A stretch of 64,000 nucleotides of DNA from Burkholderiales bacterium C2 (GCA_005503085.1 SCOI01000010.1:159074-223073); one strand, 5' to 3'. Positions 21,089 to 29,782 are shown, counted from the first letter of the stretch. Translations and numbers: made by a program. Notes: a model not told the origin generated them from the sequence alone.

Positions 21089-21790
21089 GTGAGCGACACC
21101 CTGGACCATGACAACGCCGAGCGCCTGGCCGCCCTGCTGAATATTCTTGCCGCACAATCGAGCGAGGATGAAGAGGCGGTGCCGATCGACACCTTGGACG
21201 GCTACATGACGGCGCTGATCTGCGGCCCCGTCGTCGCCTCGCCGCTGCAGGCCATGGACGCCTTGTTCGGCGAGAACTGGCCCGAGCCGCTGCAGGCGCA
21301 GGACCAACTGGAGGCCTTCACCGACGCGCTGCATGAGCGCTGGAACGAGATCGCCGAGAACCTGGCGCCCGAGCCGCTGGCCGAGCAGCCCGACGCGATG
21401 CAGCTGAGCCCGCTGATCACCGAGTTCGACGAGGCCACCAAGGCCGAGCTGCTGTCGCAAGGCGTGCTGCGCGCCGAGCAGCTGGCCGAGCTGCCGCCCA
21501 CTGGCGTGATGTGGGTCGAGGGCTTTATGCAGGCGGTGGAAGACAACCAGCAGCACTGGTATGTGCACGACACCGACAGCGAGGCCGGCCAGATGCTGGA
21601 CGCGATGCTGATGTCGGTGGCCGCCGTCGCGATGCCGGCCGGCGAGCAGCGCGAGGCCTATATCGTCGAGGCCTATGACGAGGGCGAAGAGGTGGACCAG
21701 GACGTGCTGATCGACGATGCGCTGTTCTCGGTGCAGGACCTGCGCCTGTTCTGGCTGCAGCACCCGGCACCGGAAGCACCGCTGCACTGA
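21089..21790 (+). CDS. YecA/UPF0149 family protein
   Basis: A 233-residue acidic protein. The GTG start at 21089 has a strong GAGGAGG seven bases upstream (21077-21082). The N-terminal part (ERLAALLNILA ... IDTLDGYMTALICGPV) and the central GVMWVEGFMQAVEDN are typical of the UPF0149/YecA family, whose members are small helical proteins. The C-terminal SEC-C zinc motif of E. coli YecA is absent. Function is unknown for this family branch. The position right behind alaS is by read-through or its own promoter. Confidence 0.85.
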   Translation: MSDTLDHDNAERLAALLNILAAQSSEDEEAVPIDTLDGYMTALICGPVVASPLQAMDALFGENWPEPLQAQDQLEAFTDALHERWNEIAENLAPEPLAEQPDAMQLSPLITEFDEATKAELLSQGVLRAEQLAELPPTGVMWVEGFMQAVEDNQQHWYVHDTDSEAGQMLDAMLMSVAAVAMPAGEQREAYIVEAYDEGEEVDQDVLIDDALFSVQDLRLFWLQHPAPEAPLH

Positions 21791-21805
21791 GCAGCACCGC
21801 TCGGC

Positions 21806-22288
21806 TCAGAGCTTGCCACTGCAGTTCGGCGCGCCGCAGCGGCAGCGCAGCCGCCCCTCGTGGTGGCTGTCGCCGTAGTGGCAGGTGATCTCCTCGCCGG
21901 GTTCGATATCGCGCAGCGCATAGAACTCGACCCGGCCCTGGCGGATGCGCAGCACCGCGTTGGGCGCGCAGCAATGGTTGATATTGCGCATCGGCTCGGG
22001 AGAGTCGGTCGCATCGACCGCGCGGGTTTCCGACACCTCGACGATGTGGATGCGCTCGCGCCCCTTGGCACGACGGCGCGCCTCGCGCACCGAGATCGAC
22101 TCGCCGCGCATCTCGCCGATCTTGCGCCGCGCCGGGATTGCCTCCTCGGCGAACACCCCCAGGCCGTCGATCGCGCTGGGCCCGGCCCGCAGCGCATAGC
22201 GCAGCGCCGGTTGCGGCTGGCCGCGCGGGCGTGGCGCTACTGCTTCGATGACGGGGCTGGGCGGGACGATGGCGGACAGGCGAGGCAT
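21806..22288 (-). CDS. SET-domain protein lysine methyltransferase
   Basis: A 160-residue protein from the ATG at 22288. The SET core is clear: the opening AGPSAIDGLGVFAEEAIPA, NHCCAPNA (the NHxC pseudoknot element) and EEITCHYG (the GEELTYDYG element). A post-SET CxC-x4-C motif (CRCGAPNC) can bind zinc. It should transfer a methyl group from S-adenosylmethionine to a lysine of an unknown protein. Longer upstream reading is low-complexity and divergent regulatory sequence, so it is excluded. The gene is convergent with the YecA-family gene. Confidence 0.88.
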   Translation of the reverse strand: MPRLSAIVPPSPVIEAVAPRPRGQPQPALRYALRAGPSAIDGLGVFAEEAIPARRKIGEMRGESISVREARRRAKGRERIHIVEVSETRAVDATDSPEPMRNINHCCAPNAVLRIRQGRVEFYALRDIEPGEEITCHYGDSHHEGRLRCRCGAPNCSGKL

Positions 22289-22323
22289 GACCCGATTGTC
22301 GCCGCGATGCGACGCGCGCCCAG

Positions 22324-22353
22324 TTGACCTTGTCGCGCCAGGCCCCGCATACT
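22324..22353 (+). promoter_or_regulatory. Sigma70-like promoter upstream of a leader and terminator
   Basis: TTGACC (22324-22329) and CATACT (22348-22353) with an 18-base spacer. Transcription would begin near 22360 and meet a terminator at 22498-22525 before reaching the acetyltransferase gene. Confidence 0.45.
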
Positions 22354-22497
22354 GGGCCCATGTCGCGCCCTTGCCGCCCTCAACACCTGACCCTAGCCAT
22401 CTGCTCCCAGCAGATGCATCGCTTCGTCTTTGACGATACGCGCCGGGGCCGGTACAGCGGCAGGCCCCCACGCTAACACCCCACCGAATCCCCCCGA

Positions 22498-22525
22498 GCC
22501 CGCTGAGACCCAGCGGGCTTTTTTT
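22498..22525 (+). terminator. Intrinsic terminator or attenuator before the acetyltransferase
   Basis: GCCCGCTG (22498-22505), five-base loop, CAGCGGGC (22511-22518), then seven T residues. It reads on the plus strand and lies 28 bases before the ATG at 22554. No annotated plus-strand gene ends just upstream, so it must end a small RNA or attenuate the following gene. Confidence 0.75.
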
Positions 22526-22553
22526 CGCCCTGCCATCCCACAAGGAGGAAACC

Positions 22554-23075
22554 ATGGACATCACGATACGACGCAGCCAGACCGCCGACGCCGCCGCCAT
22601 GGCCCAGCTGATGAGTCACCCCGAGGTGCTGCCGGGCCTGCTGCAACTGCCCCACGCCTCGACCGAGCAATGGGAGCAGCGGTTGAAGAACAATCTGACG
22701 CCCGGTGGCACCGACCTGCCCCTGGTGGCCGTGACCGGCGGCGAGGTCGTCGGCAGCGCCGGCCTGCACGCGGCCGGTCCGGCGCTGCGCCGCCGCCATG
22801 TGATGCATCTGGGCCTGGCGGTCGCCCCGCAGGCCCAGGGGCGCGGCGTCGGCAAGGCCTTGATGGCCGCGCTGATCGACTATGCCGACAACTGGGGCCA
22901 GGTCTTGCGCATCGAGCTGGGCGTCTTTGTCGACAACGAGCGCGCGCTGAAGCTCTACCAGCGCTTCGGCTTCGAGATCGAGGGCCGCCAGCGCGCCTAC
23001 GCACTGCGTGCCGGCCGCTATGTCGACAGCTATGCGATGGCGCGGCTGCACCCGAACCCGCCGGGCTGGGGCTGA
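22554..23075 (+). CDS. GNAT family N-acetyltransferase
   Basis: A 173-residue acetyl-CoA-dependent acetyltransferase. AGGAGG sits eight bases before the ATG. The acetyl-CoA binding motif A is VAPQAQGRGVGKALM near residues 93-107, and the C-terminal NERALKLYQRFGFEIEGRQR is typical of the YhhY/AaaT-like branch acting on amino acids. Substrate is not determinable. It is convergent with the CheW fusion (stop to stop with no gap) and is preceded by a terminator-like hairpin. Confidence 0.9.
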   Translation: MDITIRRSQTADAAAMAQLMSHPEVLPGLLQLPHASTEQWEQRLKNNLTPGGTDLPLVAVTGGEVVGSAGLHAAGPALRRRHVMHLGLAVAPQAQGRGVGKALMAALIDYADNWGQVLRIELGVFVDNERALKLYQRFGFEIEGRQRAYALRAGRYVDSYAMARLHPNPPGWG

Positions 23076-25595
23076 TCAACCCTCGATCAGGTCCAGGCCA
23101 CCCGCCAGCTCACCACCGGCGAGCTGGCGCCACAGGTCCTCGACATCAAGCAGGGTCAGCATCGGGCCGCCGGCCGCGCCGCGCAGCAGGCGCTCGCGGC
23201 CACCGCGCGTCGGGCTGGGTCGCGCGGCCTCGGCGGCGATGCTGAAGACCTGGCCCAGCTCCTGCACGCACAGCGCCAGGCGCTGCCCGCCCTCGCGCTG
23301 GCACACCAGCACCGGCGCCTCGCTCGCCGCGCTGGGCCGGCCATAGAGCAGGCGGCCCAGATCCAGCACCGGCAGCATCTGTTCCTGATGGCTCAGCATG
23401 CCGAGCAGGGCCGCCGGCGCATTCGGCATGCCGGTGAGACGGGGACGCTCCAGCGCCTCCAAGGTCTGCCGGGCCGGCAGGCCCAGCCACTGGCCGTCGA
23501 CCAGGAAGCTGGCCACATCCAGCATCGGAGCGCCGAGCTCGGCCCGGAATGCCTCGGGCTCGAACGCGGGCGGCAGCCCGGGGGCCGGCGCCAGGCGCTG
23601 GCCCAGCGGCATCAGCATCACCGCCGCCACATCCTGCTCGCCGGGCGCGGCGCCGCGCCGGTACTCGCGGTAGCCGCCCGACATCGCGATACCCACCGCA
23701 TACACCAGGCCGTCAATCTCCAGCTCGCAGCGGCGGGTCTCGCCGGCGGCTAGCGCCAGATCGGCGCTGGCCAGCGGCCCGCCGCCGCCGACCGGCCAGC
23801 GCGGGTCGGTCGAAGACACGACACGGCCATCGCGGCTCAGCAGCAGGGCGCTGGCGCCGGGCGGCCGCGCATCCCGCAGCATCGCGGCGAACTGCGGCTC
23901 GCCATCGAACACCACCGCGATGCCGCCCAGCACCCGGCTGCCATCGTCGGGCGCCGGCAGCGCGGCGGCATAGACATAGGTGGGCCGCTCGCCATGCGGG
24001 CCGTAGAGCCCGCAGACCGCGTGCGGCGAGACCGCGTAGCGCTCGCGATCGCGCAGCGCCAGCGTGGCGGCCACCCAGGGCGCGTCCAGCCGCCGCCCCT
24101 GCTGATGGGCCTGGGCGGGGTCGGACACCGCGAGCACCCGGCCCTCGGCGTCAAACACCAGCAGCAGCGCATAGACCGTGTAGAGGCTGTTGATATGACG
24201 CAGGCGCTCGCCGGCCTGGGCCACCGTGATCTCGCCGCTCGGCAGCCGCTGCAGCTCGGCGTCCAGCGCCCACCAGCGGCAGTCGTTGGCGCGCTCGTAG
24301 AGATTGCGGTCCATGATGTCGATGGCCAGCCGGGCATGGAAGACCGCGCTGTCGAATACCGCCGCCAGCGCCGAATGCTGCAGATTGGCGATGGCCTGCT
24401 CGAACACCAGGCGCAGGCGCTGGCCGGTGCGCTCGACCTCGCCCAGCAAGGTGATTGCAAAGCCGGCCGCCTCGCTGTGCGCACGGCTGCGCAGGCTGCC
24501 GTTCCACAGCGCGCGCGACAGATCGCGCTGGATGCGCGAGGCCTCCAGCGGAATGCCGTGCAGCTCGGCATCGAACAGATCGCGGGTGTCGAGCCCGGCC
24601 GTCAGCGCGTCGCCGGAGCCCGGCTGCCCCGCCTGATCCATATCGAAAGCCTGCTCGACCGGCAGCAGCGCCACGGCCGACCAGCCCGGCCCGGCATAGC
24701 CCTCGTAGGCATTGGCCGGCGCCGCGACGGCCAGATAGTCGCGCCCGGCGAACACCAGGCGCTGCCGCGACACGGCCGGCAGCCGGGCGCCGGGCGGGAT
24801 CTGCCAGGCATCCGAACTCTGCAAGACCTGACCCTGGGCGTCGACCAGGACCAGCACCGTGCGCTCGCCGGCCGGCAGCAGCTGGGCGAACACGCTGCGC
24901 ATCTCGTCGGCCAGGCGGAAAGACAGGCACAACACGCCGCAGGCCTCGCCCTCCTCACCCCGGACCGCGCTGGCGAAGATCAGACCCGTGCGCCCGTCCA
25001 GCAGATCGGTGGCGCCGTGGCGCTGGGCATAGGGCACGCCGGGCCGCAGGGCCTGCGCAATCAGCGGGTCGGCGCTGTGCGTGGCCGCGACGCTGCGGTC
25101 AAGCCGCGCCAGCACCAGGCCCTGGGGCGAGAGCAGGACGATGTCGTCGTAGACCGAGTACTTGGCCACATAGGCCCTGAAGCGCGCCTCCAGCGCGGCC
25201 CGCGCCTCGGCCGCCTTGTCGTCACCGCTGGCGGCCAGCGCGCGCAAGGGCGCATCGGCGGCCAGAAAGCCGACGTCGGCCGTGCGCTCGAACAGATTGC
25301 GCACCAGGATGTCGATCGCCACCTGGGCCTGCCCCTGCAGGCGCTGGCGCGCGTTGTCCAGCAGGCGCCGCGCCAGGCTGTCCAGCAGCCGGGCGGTCAG
25401 CGACTCGAAAGCCGCCCGAGTGTGGGCAATATCGGCGGCCGCCCCGCTCATCTGGCCCAGCAGGGCCAGGCTGTCCCAGACGGCTTGCAGGCGCAGCAGG
25501 TTCTCGCGGTACTCGTCGACCTGGGGCATATGGCGCACCCAAGGCGCCACATCGGCATGAAAGGGCACGCCCTTGCGCCACTGCTTGCTGCTCAT
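23076..25595 (-). CDS. Soluble double Cache-like sensor fused to a CheW domain
   Basis: An 839-residue protein from ATG 25595 (GAGGACC upstream). Residues about 90-330 and 420-690 are two copies of the same sensor: AIDILVRNLFERTADV and AIDIMDRNLYERANDC start each copy, and VYDDIVLLSPQGLVLARLD and VYALLLVFDAEGRVLAVSD form the strands of a Cache/PDC-like fold. Residues about 705-839 look like CheW (MLSHQEQMLPVLDLGRLL, PVLVCQREGGQRLALCVQEL). No signal peptide or membrane helix is visible, so it should sense cytoplasmic ligands and feed a CheA/receptor array. No other chemotaxis gene is in the window. Confidence 0.8.
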   Translation of the reverse strand: MSSKQWRKGVPFHADVAPWVRHMPQVDEYRENLLRLQAVWDSLALLGQMSGAAADIAHTRAAFESLTARLLDSLARRLLDNARQRLQGQAQVAIDILVRNLFERTADVGFLAADAPLRALAASGDDKAAEARAALEARFRAYVAKYSVYDDIVLLSPQGLVLARLDRSVAATHSADPLIAQALRPGVPYAQRHGATDLLDGRTGLIFASAVRGEEGEACGVLCLSFRLADEMRSVFAQLLPAGERTVLVLVDAQGQVLQSSDAWQIPPGARLPAVSRQRLVFAGRDYLAVAAPANAYEGYAGPGWSAVALLPVEQAFDMDQAGQPGSGDALTAGLDTRDLFDAELHGIPLEASRIQRDLSRALWNGSLRSRAHSEAAGFAITLLGEVERTGQRLRLVFEQAIANLQHSALAAVFDSAVFHARLAIDIMDRNLYERANDCRWWALDAELQRLPSGEITVAQAGERLRHINSLYTVYALLLVFDAEGRVLAVSDPAQAHQQGRRLDAPWVAATLALRDRERYAVSPHAVCGLYGPHGERPTYVYAAALPAPDDGSRVLGGIAVVFDGEPQFAAMLRDARPPGASALLLSRDGRVVSSTDPRWPVGGGGPLASADLALAAGETRRCELEIDGLVYAVGIAMSGGYREYRRGAAPGEQDVAAVMLMPLGQRLAPAPGLPPAFEPEAFRAELGAPMLDVASFLVDGQWLGLPARQTLEALERPRLTGMPNAPAALLGMLSHQEQMLPVLDLGRLLYGRPSAASEAPVLVCQREGGQRLALCVQELGQVFSIAAEAARPSPTRGGRERLLRGAAGGPMLTLLDVEDLWRQLAGGELAGGLDLIEG

Positions 25596-25818
25596 CTCTG
25601 GTCCTCGATCGCTGGCGGGCTTGTTGCCGCCCTGGAAGACCAGGGGCCCGCAAAGCCGCGCAGTGTGAGCGCAAACGCGGCGGCGCGGGAGGGGGTAAAT
25701 CAGTGCCGCTGCGGGGCCTGCGCGACTGGCGCACAGCGATTGACGGCCGCGCCGGCAGATGGTGCGCCAGCGCCCGGCCATGGGGAGGAAAGCCGGCTCG
25801 ATACACCAGCCCGGTGCA

Positions 25819-26088
25819 TCACAAGGCCTTGGGCAAGCCGCGCGGCTGGGCCGCCACTTGCAGGCCGTCGGTGCTGCGCCGACCCTCGATCAGCACGGGT
25901 GGCAGTTGCTGGATGCGGGCCCGCTCGGCGGCGGTGGGCTCGGGGCCCAGGCGCTTGCCGGTGACGACCAGCCGCGCCAGTTTGACCAGCTCGCTGGCCT
26001 GCACCGGCGCAGCCGGCGCCAGCAGGGCCACCAGGACCAGAGGCGCCAGCAGGGCATGGTAGGTGGTGGACGCCACATTCTTGTTCAT
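25819..26088 (-). CDS. Small secreted protein of unknown function
   Basis: An 89-residue protein. ATG 26088 has GGGGAG seven bases upstream. The N-terminus is a clear Sec signal peptide (MNKNVASTTYHALLAPLVLV ... PVQASE, cleavage near residue 32), leaving about 57 residues with VVTGKRLGPEP and PPVLIEGRR. The VVTGKR/VLIEGRR pair looks like a short internal strand repeat. I do not recognise a family. It lies 129 bases after cydB on the same strand and may be cotranscribed or independent. Confidence 0.65.
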   Translation of the reverse strand: MNKNVASTTYHALLAPLVLVALLAPAAPVQASELVKLARLVVTGKRLGPEPTAAERARIQQLPPVLIEGRRSTDGLQVAAQPRGLPKAL

Positions 26089-26216
26089 TGTCTCCCCTTC
26101 ACCGCCAGATTCGCGATGGAGGGAGTATCGAAAGTCAGGCCCCCCGCCACCAGCGCCAGGCGACGAATTGCGATCTGCTCGGCATGACTTGCGGCAGCGG
26201 CGGATGAGCTCAGCCC

Positions 26217-27212
26217 TCATCCATAGCGCAGATCGCCGGCCTTGCCCCAGAACACCCGGTAGGCGAACACCGTGTAGGCCAGGATCACCGGCACGGTGAT
26301 CGCGCAGCCAAGCAAGATGAATTGCAGCGACTTCGGCGCGGCGGCCGCCTGCCAGATCGTCATCCTGTCCATCATCACGAAGGGATAGAGGCTGTAGGCC
26401 AGGCCGAAAAAGCCCAGCAGCATCACCAGCACCATCAGCGCGAACGGCAGCCAGCACAGCTTGCCCAGCACCCGATGCGAGTTCAGCAGCGCCCGCAAGG
26501 CCAGCAGGGCCAGGACGCTGATCAGCGGAATCGGCAGCAGCGCGATCAGCTCGGGCACGGCAAACCAGCGCGCGCGCACCGTCGGGCTGATCCAGGGCGT
26601 GGCCAGCGAGATCAGCGCCAGGCCCAGCACCACGGCCGGCCAGGCGCGCTTGGCGCTGCGCAGCGCGCGGGCCTGCAACTCGCCCTCGGTCTTCATCAGC
26701 AGCCAGCCGGCGCCCAGCAGCGCATAGGCGGCCGACAGCGCCAGCGCGATCACGGCGGCAAACAGCGTGTAGGTATACCCCTCGGCAAAGCCGCTGATAT
26801 AGCGGCCCAGCATCCAGCCCTGGGCCAGCGAGGCCAAGAGCGAGCCCGCGATGAAGGCGCGGTTCCACAGCGGCTTCCACTGCGCCTGCACCTTGACGCG
26901 GAAGTCGAAGGCCACGCCGCGCAGCATCAGGCCCAAAAGCATCACGGCCACCGGCAGGTAAAGCGCCTGCAGAATCGGGCCATGGGCCTTGGGGAAGGCG
27001 ACCAGCAGGATGCCCACGCCCAGCACCAGCCAGGTCTCGTTGGCATCCCAGAACGGGCCTATCGAGGCCACCATGCGGTCCTTGTGCGCATCCGGGGCGC
27101 CGGCCATCAGCAGGCCCACGCCTAGGTCATAGCCGTCCAGCACCACATAGATCAGCAGGGCCAGGCCCATCAAACCCATGAAGACCAGGGGCATCCAGAT
27201 ATCGGCGTTCAT
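26217..27212 (-). CDS. cydB: Cytochrome bd ubiquinol oxidase subunit II
   Basis: A 331-residue polytopic membrane protein. Its start MNADIWMPLVFMGLMGLALL and the early motif VVLDGYDLGVGLL with FWDANETWLVLG are diagnostic of CydB/CioB. It pairs with CydA as quinol oxidase that reduces oxygen to water without pumping protons. The ATG overlaps the cydA stop by four bases (27209-27212). No cydX-like small open frame follows and no cydCD genes are nearby. Confidence 0.97.
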   Translation of the reverse strand: MNADIWMPLVFMGLMGLALLIYVVLDGYDLGVGLLMAGAPDAHKDRMVASIGPFWDANETWLVLGVGILLVAFPKAHGPILQALYLPVAVMLLGLMLRGVAFDFRVKVQAQWKPLWNRAFIAGSLLASLAQGWMLGRYISGFAEGYTYTLFAAVIALALSAAYALLGAGWLLMKTEGELQARALRSAKRAWPAVVLGLALISLATPWISPTVRARWFAVPELIALLPIPLISVLALLALRALLNSHRVLGKLCWLPFALMVLVMLLGFFGLAYSLYPFVMMDRMTIWQAAAAPKSLQFILLGCAITVPVILAYTVFAYRVFWGKAGDLRYG

Positions 27213-28561
27213 GCGGCAGTCCTCAGATGGATGGCGCCCTGCCCTGGCAGAGAGGCGTCGACCGGCTTCTCGGCCATGGTCTTGATCACCGCCACATAGG
27301 CCACCAGCAAGGCCAGGTACAGGCTCAGATAGCCGGCCAGCGTGACGGCAATCAGCGGCGCCGGCGTCGCCGAGACGACCTCGGCGGTGCGCAGCAGGCC
27401 GTAGACGATGAAGGGCTGGCGGCCGATCTCGGTCACATACCAGCCGGCCACCGTCGCGATCCAGCCGGAAAAACTCATCAGCACCAGCAGGCGCAGCAGC
27501 GGCCGCGGCAGGCGCTCGGCCTGCCAGCCGCGGCGCTTGTAGAGCCACAGTCCCAGCCAGCTGGCCGCCAGCATCAGCAGGCCCAGACCCACCATGATGC
27601 GAAAGCCGAAGAACAGCGGCGCCACCGGCGGATGTGCGCCCTTGAACTCGTCCAGGCCGCGGATCTCGCCGTCGGCGCGGTGGGTCAGCACCAGGCTGGC
27701 GCCGTTCGGGATGCCGATCGCAAAGTCGTTGCTGCGGGTCTTCTCGTTGGGCCAGGCGAACAGCAGCAGCGGCGCGCCCCGCTCGGTCTGCCAGACGCCC
27801 TCCATCGCGGCGATCTTGGCCGGCTGGTGCTTCAAGGTGTTCAGGCCATGCAGATCGCCGACCAGGACCTGCAGCGGGATCAGCAGGGCCGCGAGGCTCA
27901 GTCCGACCCGCAGCACCCGCGCGGTATGGGGCTGGACCTTGCCCTTCAGCAGCTGCCAGGCGCTGACGCCGGCCAGGATGAAGGCAACCGTCAGGCCCGA
28001 GGCCAGCAGCTTGTGCGCCAGGCGATAGGGGAAGGAGGGATTGAAGATCACGTCCATCCAGCTCAGCGCATGGAATTCGCCATTGATGATCTCGAAGCCC
28101 TGCGGCGTCTGCATCCAGGAGTTCAGGCTCAGGATCCAGAAGGCGCTGAGCGTGGTGCCGAAGGCCACCATCAAGGTGGCGCCCAGGTGCACACGCTCGC
28201 TGACCCGGCCATGGCCGAACAGCATCACGCCCAGGAAACCGGCTTCGAGGAAGAAGGCCGTCAGCACCTCGTAGCCCAGCAGCGGCCCGGCGATATTGCC
28301 GGCCCGCTCCATGAAGCCGGGCCAGTTGGTGCCGAACTGGAAGCTCATCGTGATGCCGGACACCACGCCCAGCGCAAAGGTCAGCGCGAACACCTTGGTC
28401 CAGAAACGGTAGGCCGTCAGCCAGGCGAGCGCACCGCTCTTGAGCCAGCGCCAGCGGAAGAACAGGAGCACCCAGCCCAGCGCGATGCTGATGGTCGGGA
28501 ACAGGATGTGGAAGGTGATATTGGCCGCGAACTGCATGCGGGCCAGCATGAAAGCATCCAT
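27209..28561 (-). CDS. cydA: Cytochrome bd ubiquinol oxidase subunit I (short Q-loop, CioA-like)
   Basis: A 450-residue haem-bearing subunit from ATG 28561. Landmarks: haem b595 ligand region FAANITFHILFP near residue 15, GITMSFQFGTNW, GYEVLTAFFLEAGFLG and GRQPFIVYGLLRTAEV near residue 390. It is about 70 residues shorter than E. coli CydA (522), consistent with the short Q-loop of the CIO/CioA branch, whose members are often cyanide-tolerant; that property is inferred. A tandem 14-base repeat lies about 93-121 bases upstream in the divergent promoter region. Confidence 0.96.
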   Translation of the reverse strand: MDAFMLARMQFAANITFHILFPTISIALGWVLLFFRWRWLKSGALAWLTAYRFWTKVFALTFALGVVSGITMSFQFGTNWPGFMERAGNIAGPLLGYEVLTAFFLEAGFLGVMLFGHGRVSERVHLGATLMVAFGTTLSAFWILSLNSWMQTPQGFEIINGEFHALSWMDVIFNPSFPYRLAHKLLASGLTVAFILAGVSAWQLLKGKVQPHTARVLRVGLSLAALLIPLQVLVGDLHGLNTLKHQPAKIAAMEGVWQTERGAPLLLFAWPNEKTRSNDFAIGIPNGASLVLTHRADGEIRGLDEFKGAHPPVAPLFFGFRIMVGLGLLMLAASWLGLWLYKRRGWQAERLPRPLLRLLVLMSFSGWIATVAGWYVTEIGRQPFIVYGLLRTAEVVSATPAPLIAVTLAGYLSLYLALLVAYVAVIKTMAEKPVDASLPGQGAIHLRTAA

Positions 28562-28653
28562 GGAAGTCCTTGCGGCCGCGCAAGCCCACGGGATTGCGGG
28601 CTTGCGCTGGCTCAACAGGGGGCCATTCTTCGGGTTTTGCCGGCCGCGCGCGA

Positions 28654-28682
28654 TTGGACAAATTGCCTTTGGACAAATTGCC
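28654..28682. repeat. Tandem 14-base direct repeat in the cydA / AhpD-like intergenic region
   Basis: TTGGACAAATTGCC occurs at 28654-28667 and again at 28669-28682, identical, with one base between. It lies in the 172-base gap between the divergent cydAB operon and the AhpD-like gene, with a GATAAT (28697-28702) beside it. It may be a pair of regulator sites or a local duplication. Confidence 0.7.
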
Positions 28683-28733
28683 CCAGCCCCGCCGCCGATA
28701 ATCCCGCCATCCTTGTTGAACCGCCCTCACCCC

Positions 28734-29198
28734 ATGACCGCAGCCCGTATCGACCGCCCCGAATTCGCCGCCCTGGCGCCCGGCGTCAGCGAAGCCCTGA
28801 TCGCGCTGGGCAAGGCCGTCAACGCCTCGGGCCTGCCCAAGGACCTGCAGGAGCTGATCAAGATCCGCGCCTCGCAGCTCAATGGCTGCGCCTTCTGCCT
28901 GCAGTTCCATCTGAACGTGGCCCGCGATCTGCAAGTGCCGGCGGCCAAGCTGGACCTGCTGGCCACCTGGCGCGAGGCGCCGGTCTATAGCGAGCGCGAG
29001 CGCCTCGCGCTGGCCTGGACCGAGGCGCTGACCCTGGCACCGCAAGGCGGTGCCGACGACGCGCTGTACGAGCGCGCACTGGCCGAGTTCGGCGCCGCCA
29101 CCTTGAGCTTTCTGACCGCCGCCGTGGCCGGCATCAATGCCTGGAACCGCATCGCGATGGCGCTGCGCTTCAGCCCGCCGCTGCGCTCTGGCGCATGA
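28734..29198 (+). CDS. AhpD-like alkylhydroperoxidase / carboxymuconolactone decarboxylase family protein
   Basis: A 154-residue all-helical protein. The redox motif CAFCLQFH (Cys-x-x-Cys plus His) near residues 50-57 is the AhpD core catalytic element. The C-terminal half (ERLALAWTEALTLAPQG) is typical of the peroxidase-related subfamily. Such proteins reduce peroxides with thiol partners. The start is the ATG at 28734. Its stop overlaps the next gene by four bases (29195-29198). Shares a divergent promoter region with cydAB, which suggests a link to respiration or oxidative stress. Confidence 0.9.
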   Translation: MTAARIDRPEFAALAPGVSEALIALGKAVNASGLPKDLQELIKIRASQLNGCAFCLQFHLNVARDLQVPAAKLDLLATWREAPVYSERERLALAWTEALTLAPQGGADDALYERALAEFGAATLSFLTAAVAGINAWNRIAMALRFSPPLRSGA

Positions 29199-29782
29199 GT
29201 AGCGGCATGGCCGCCTTCGCGCTGCACACCGAGCGCCTGCTGCTGCGCGCGCCGACGGTCGCGCTGACCGCTGCGGTCGTTGCCTACCAGGCCCGCAACA
29301 CCGCCCATTTCGCACGCTGGGACCCGCCCTACCCGGCCGACTTCTTCGCGCCCGAGGCGGTGGCCGGGCGCCTCGCCCAGGGCGAGCAGGCCTTCGCTGC
29401 CGGCAGCGCCTATCGCTACTGGTTCAGCCTGCGCGAGGACCCGGCCCGGCTCATTGGCCAGGTCCATCTGTCCCAGGTCGCCCGAGGCGCTTTTCAGAAT
29501 GCCATCCTCGGCTACAGCCTCGACGAGCAGGCCCAGGGCCAGGGTCTGATGCAGGAAGCGCTGCGCGCCGTGATCGCCGAGATGTTCGGCGCCCAGGTCC
29601 GCCTGCACCGCATCCAGGCCGCCGTGCGCCCCGAGAACCAGCGCAGCCGCGCCGTGCTGCAAGCCCTGGGCTTCGCCCAGGAGGGCCTCAGCCGGCGCTA
29701 TCTCTTCATAGACGGCCAGTGGCGCGACCATGAGGTGTATGCGCTGCTGAATCCGGCGTGGGCGCAAGACCTGGCACCCTGA
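29195..29782 (+). CDS. RimJ/RimL-type GNAT acetyltransferase
   Basis: A 195-residue acetyltransferase of the RimJ branch (opening LHTERLLLRAPTV, motif A ILGYSLDEQAQGQGLMQEAL, ending NQRSRAVLQALGFAQEGLSR). It may acetylate a protein N-terminus, a ribosomal protein or a small amine; unknown. It is translationally coupled to the AhpD-like gene by an ATGA overlap. Its last codons, including the stop, lie in a copy of the dispersed motif CAAGACCTGGCACC. Convergent with kguD, five bases apart. Confidence 0.9.
   Translation: MSSGMAAFALHTERLLLRAPTVALTAAVVAYQARNTAHFARWDPPYPADFFAPEAVAGRLAQGEQAFAAGSAYRYWFSLREDPARLIGQVHLSQVARGAFQNAILGYSLDEQAQGQGLMQEALRAVIAEMFGAQVRLHRIQAAVRPENQRSRAVLQALGFAQEGLSRRYLFIDGQWRDHEVYALLNPAWAQDLAP

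Noticed and set aside
25596..25818. The 223-base gap between the CheW fusion and the small secreted protein
   Set aside because: No convincing gene, terminator or operator could be read here; the short open frames look like GC-rich noise.
26088..26217. A cydX gene after cydB
   Set aside because: Only short unrelated frames are present; none has the hydrophobic tryptophan-containing CydX pattern.
28654..28682. CRISPR-like repeats
   Set aside because: Only two copies with a one-base separation; no spacers and no cas genes.
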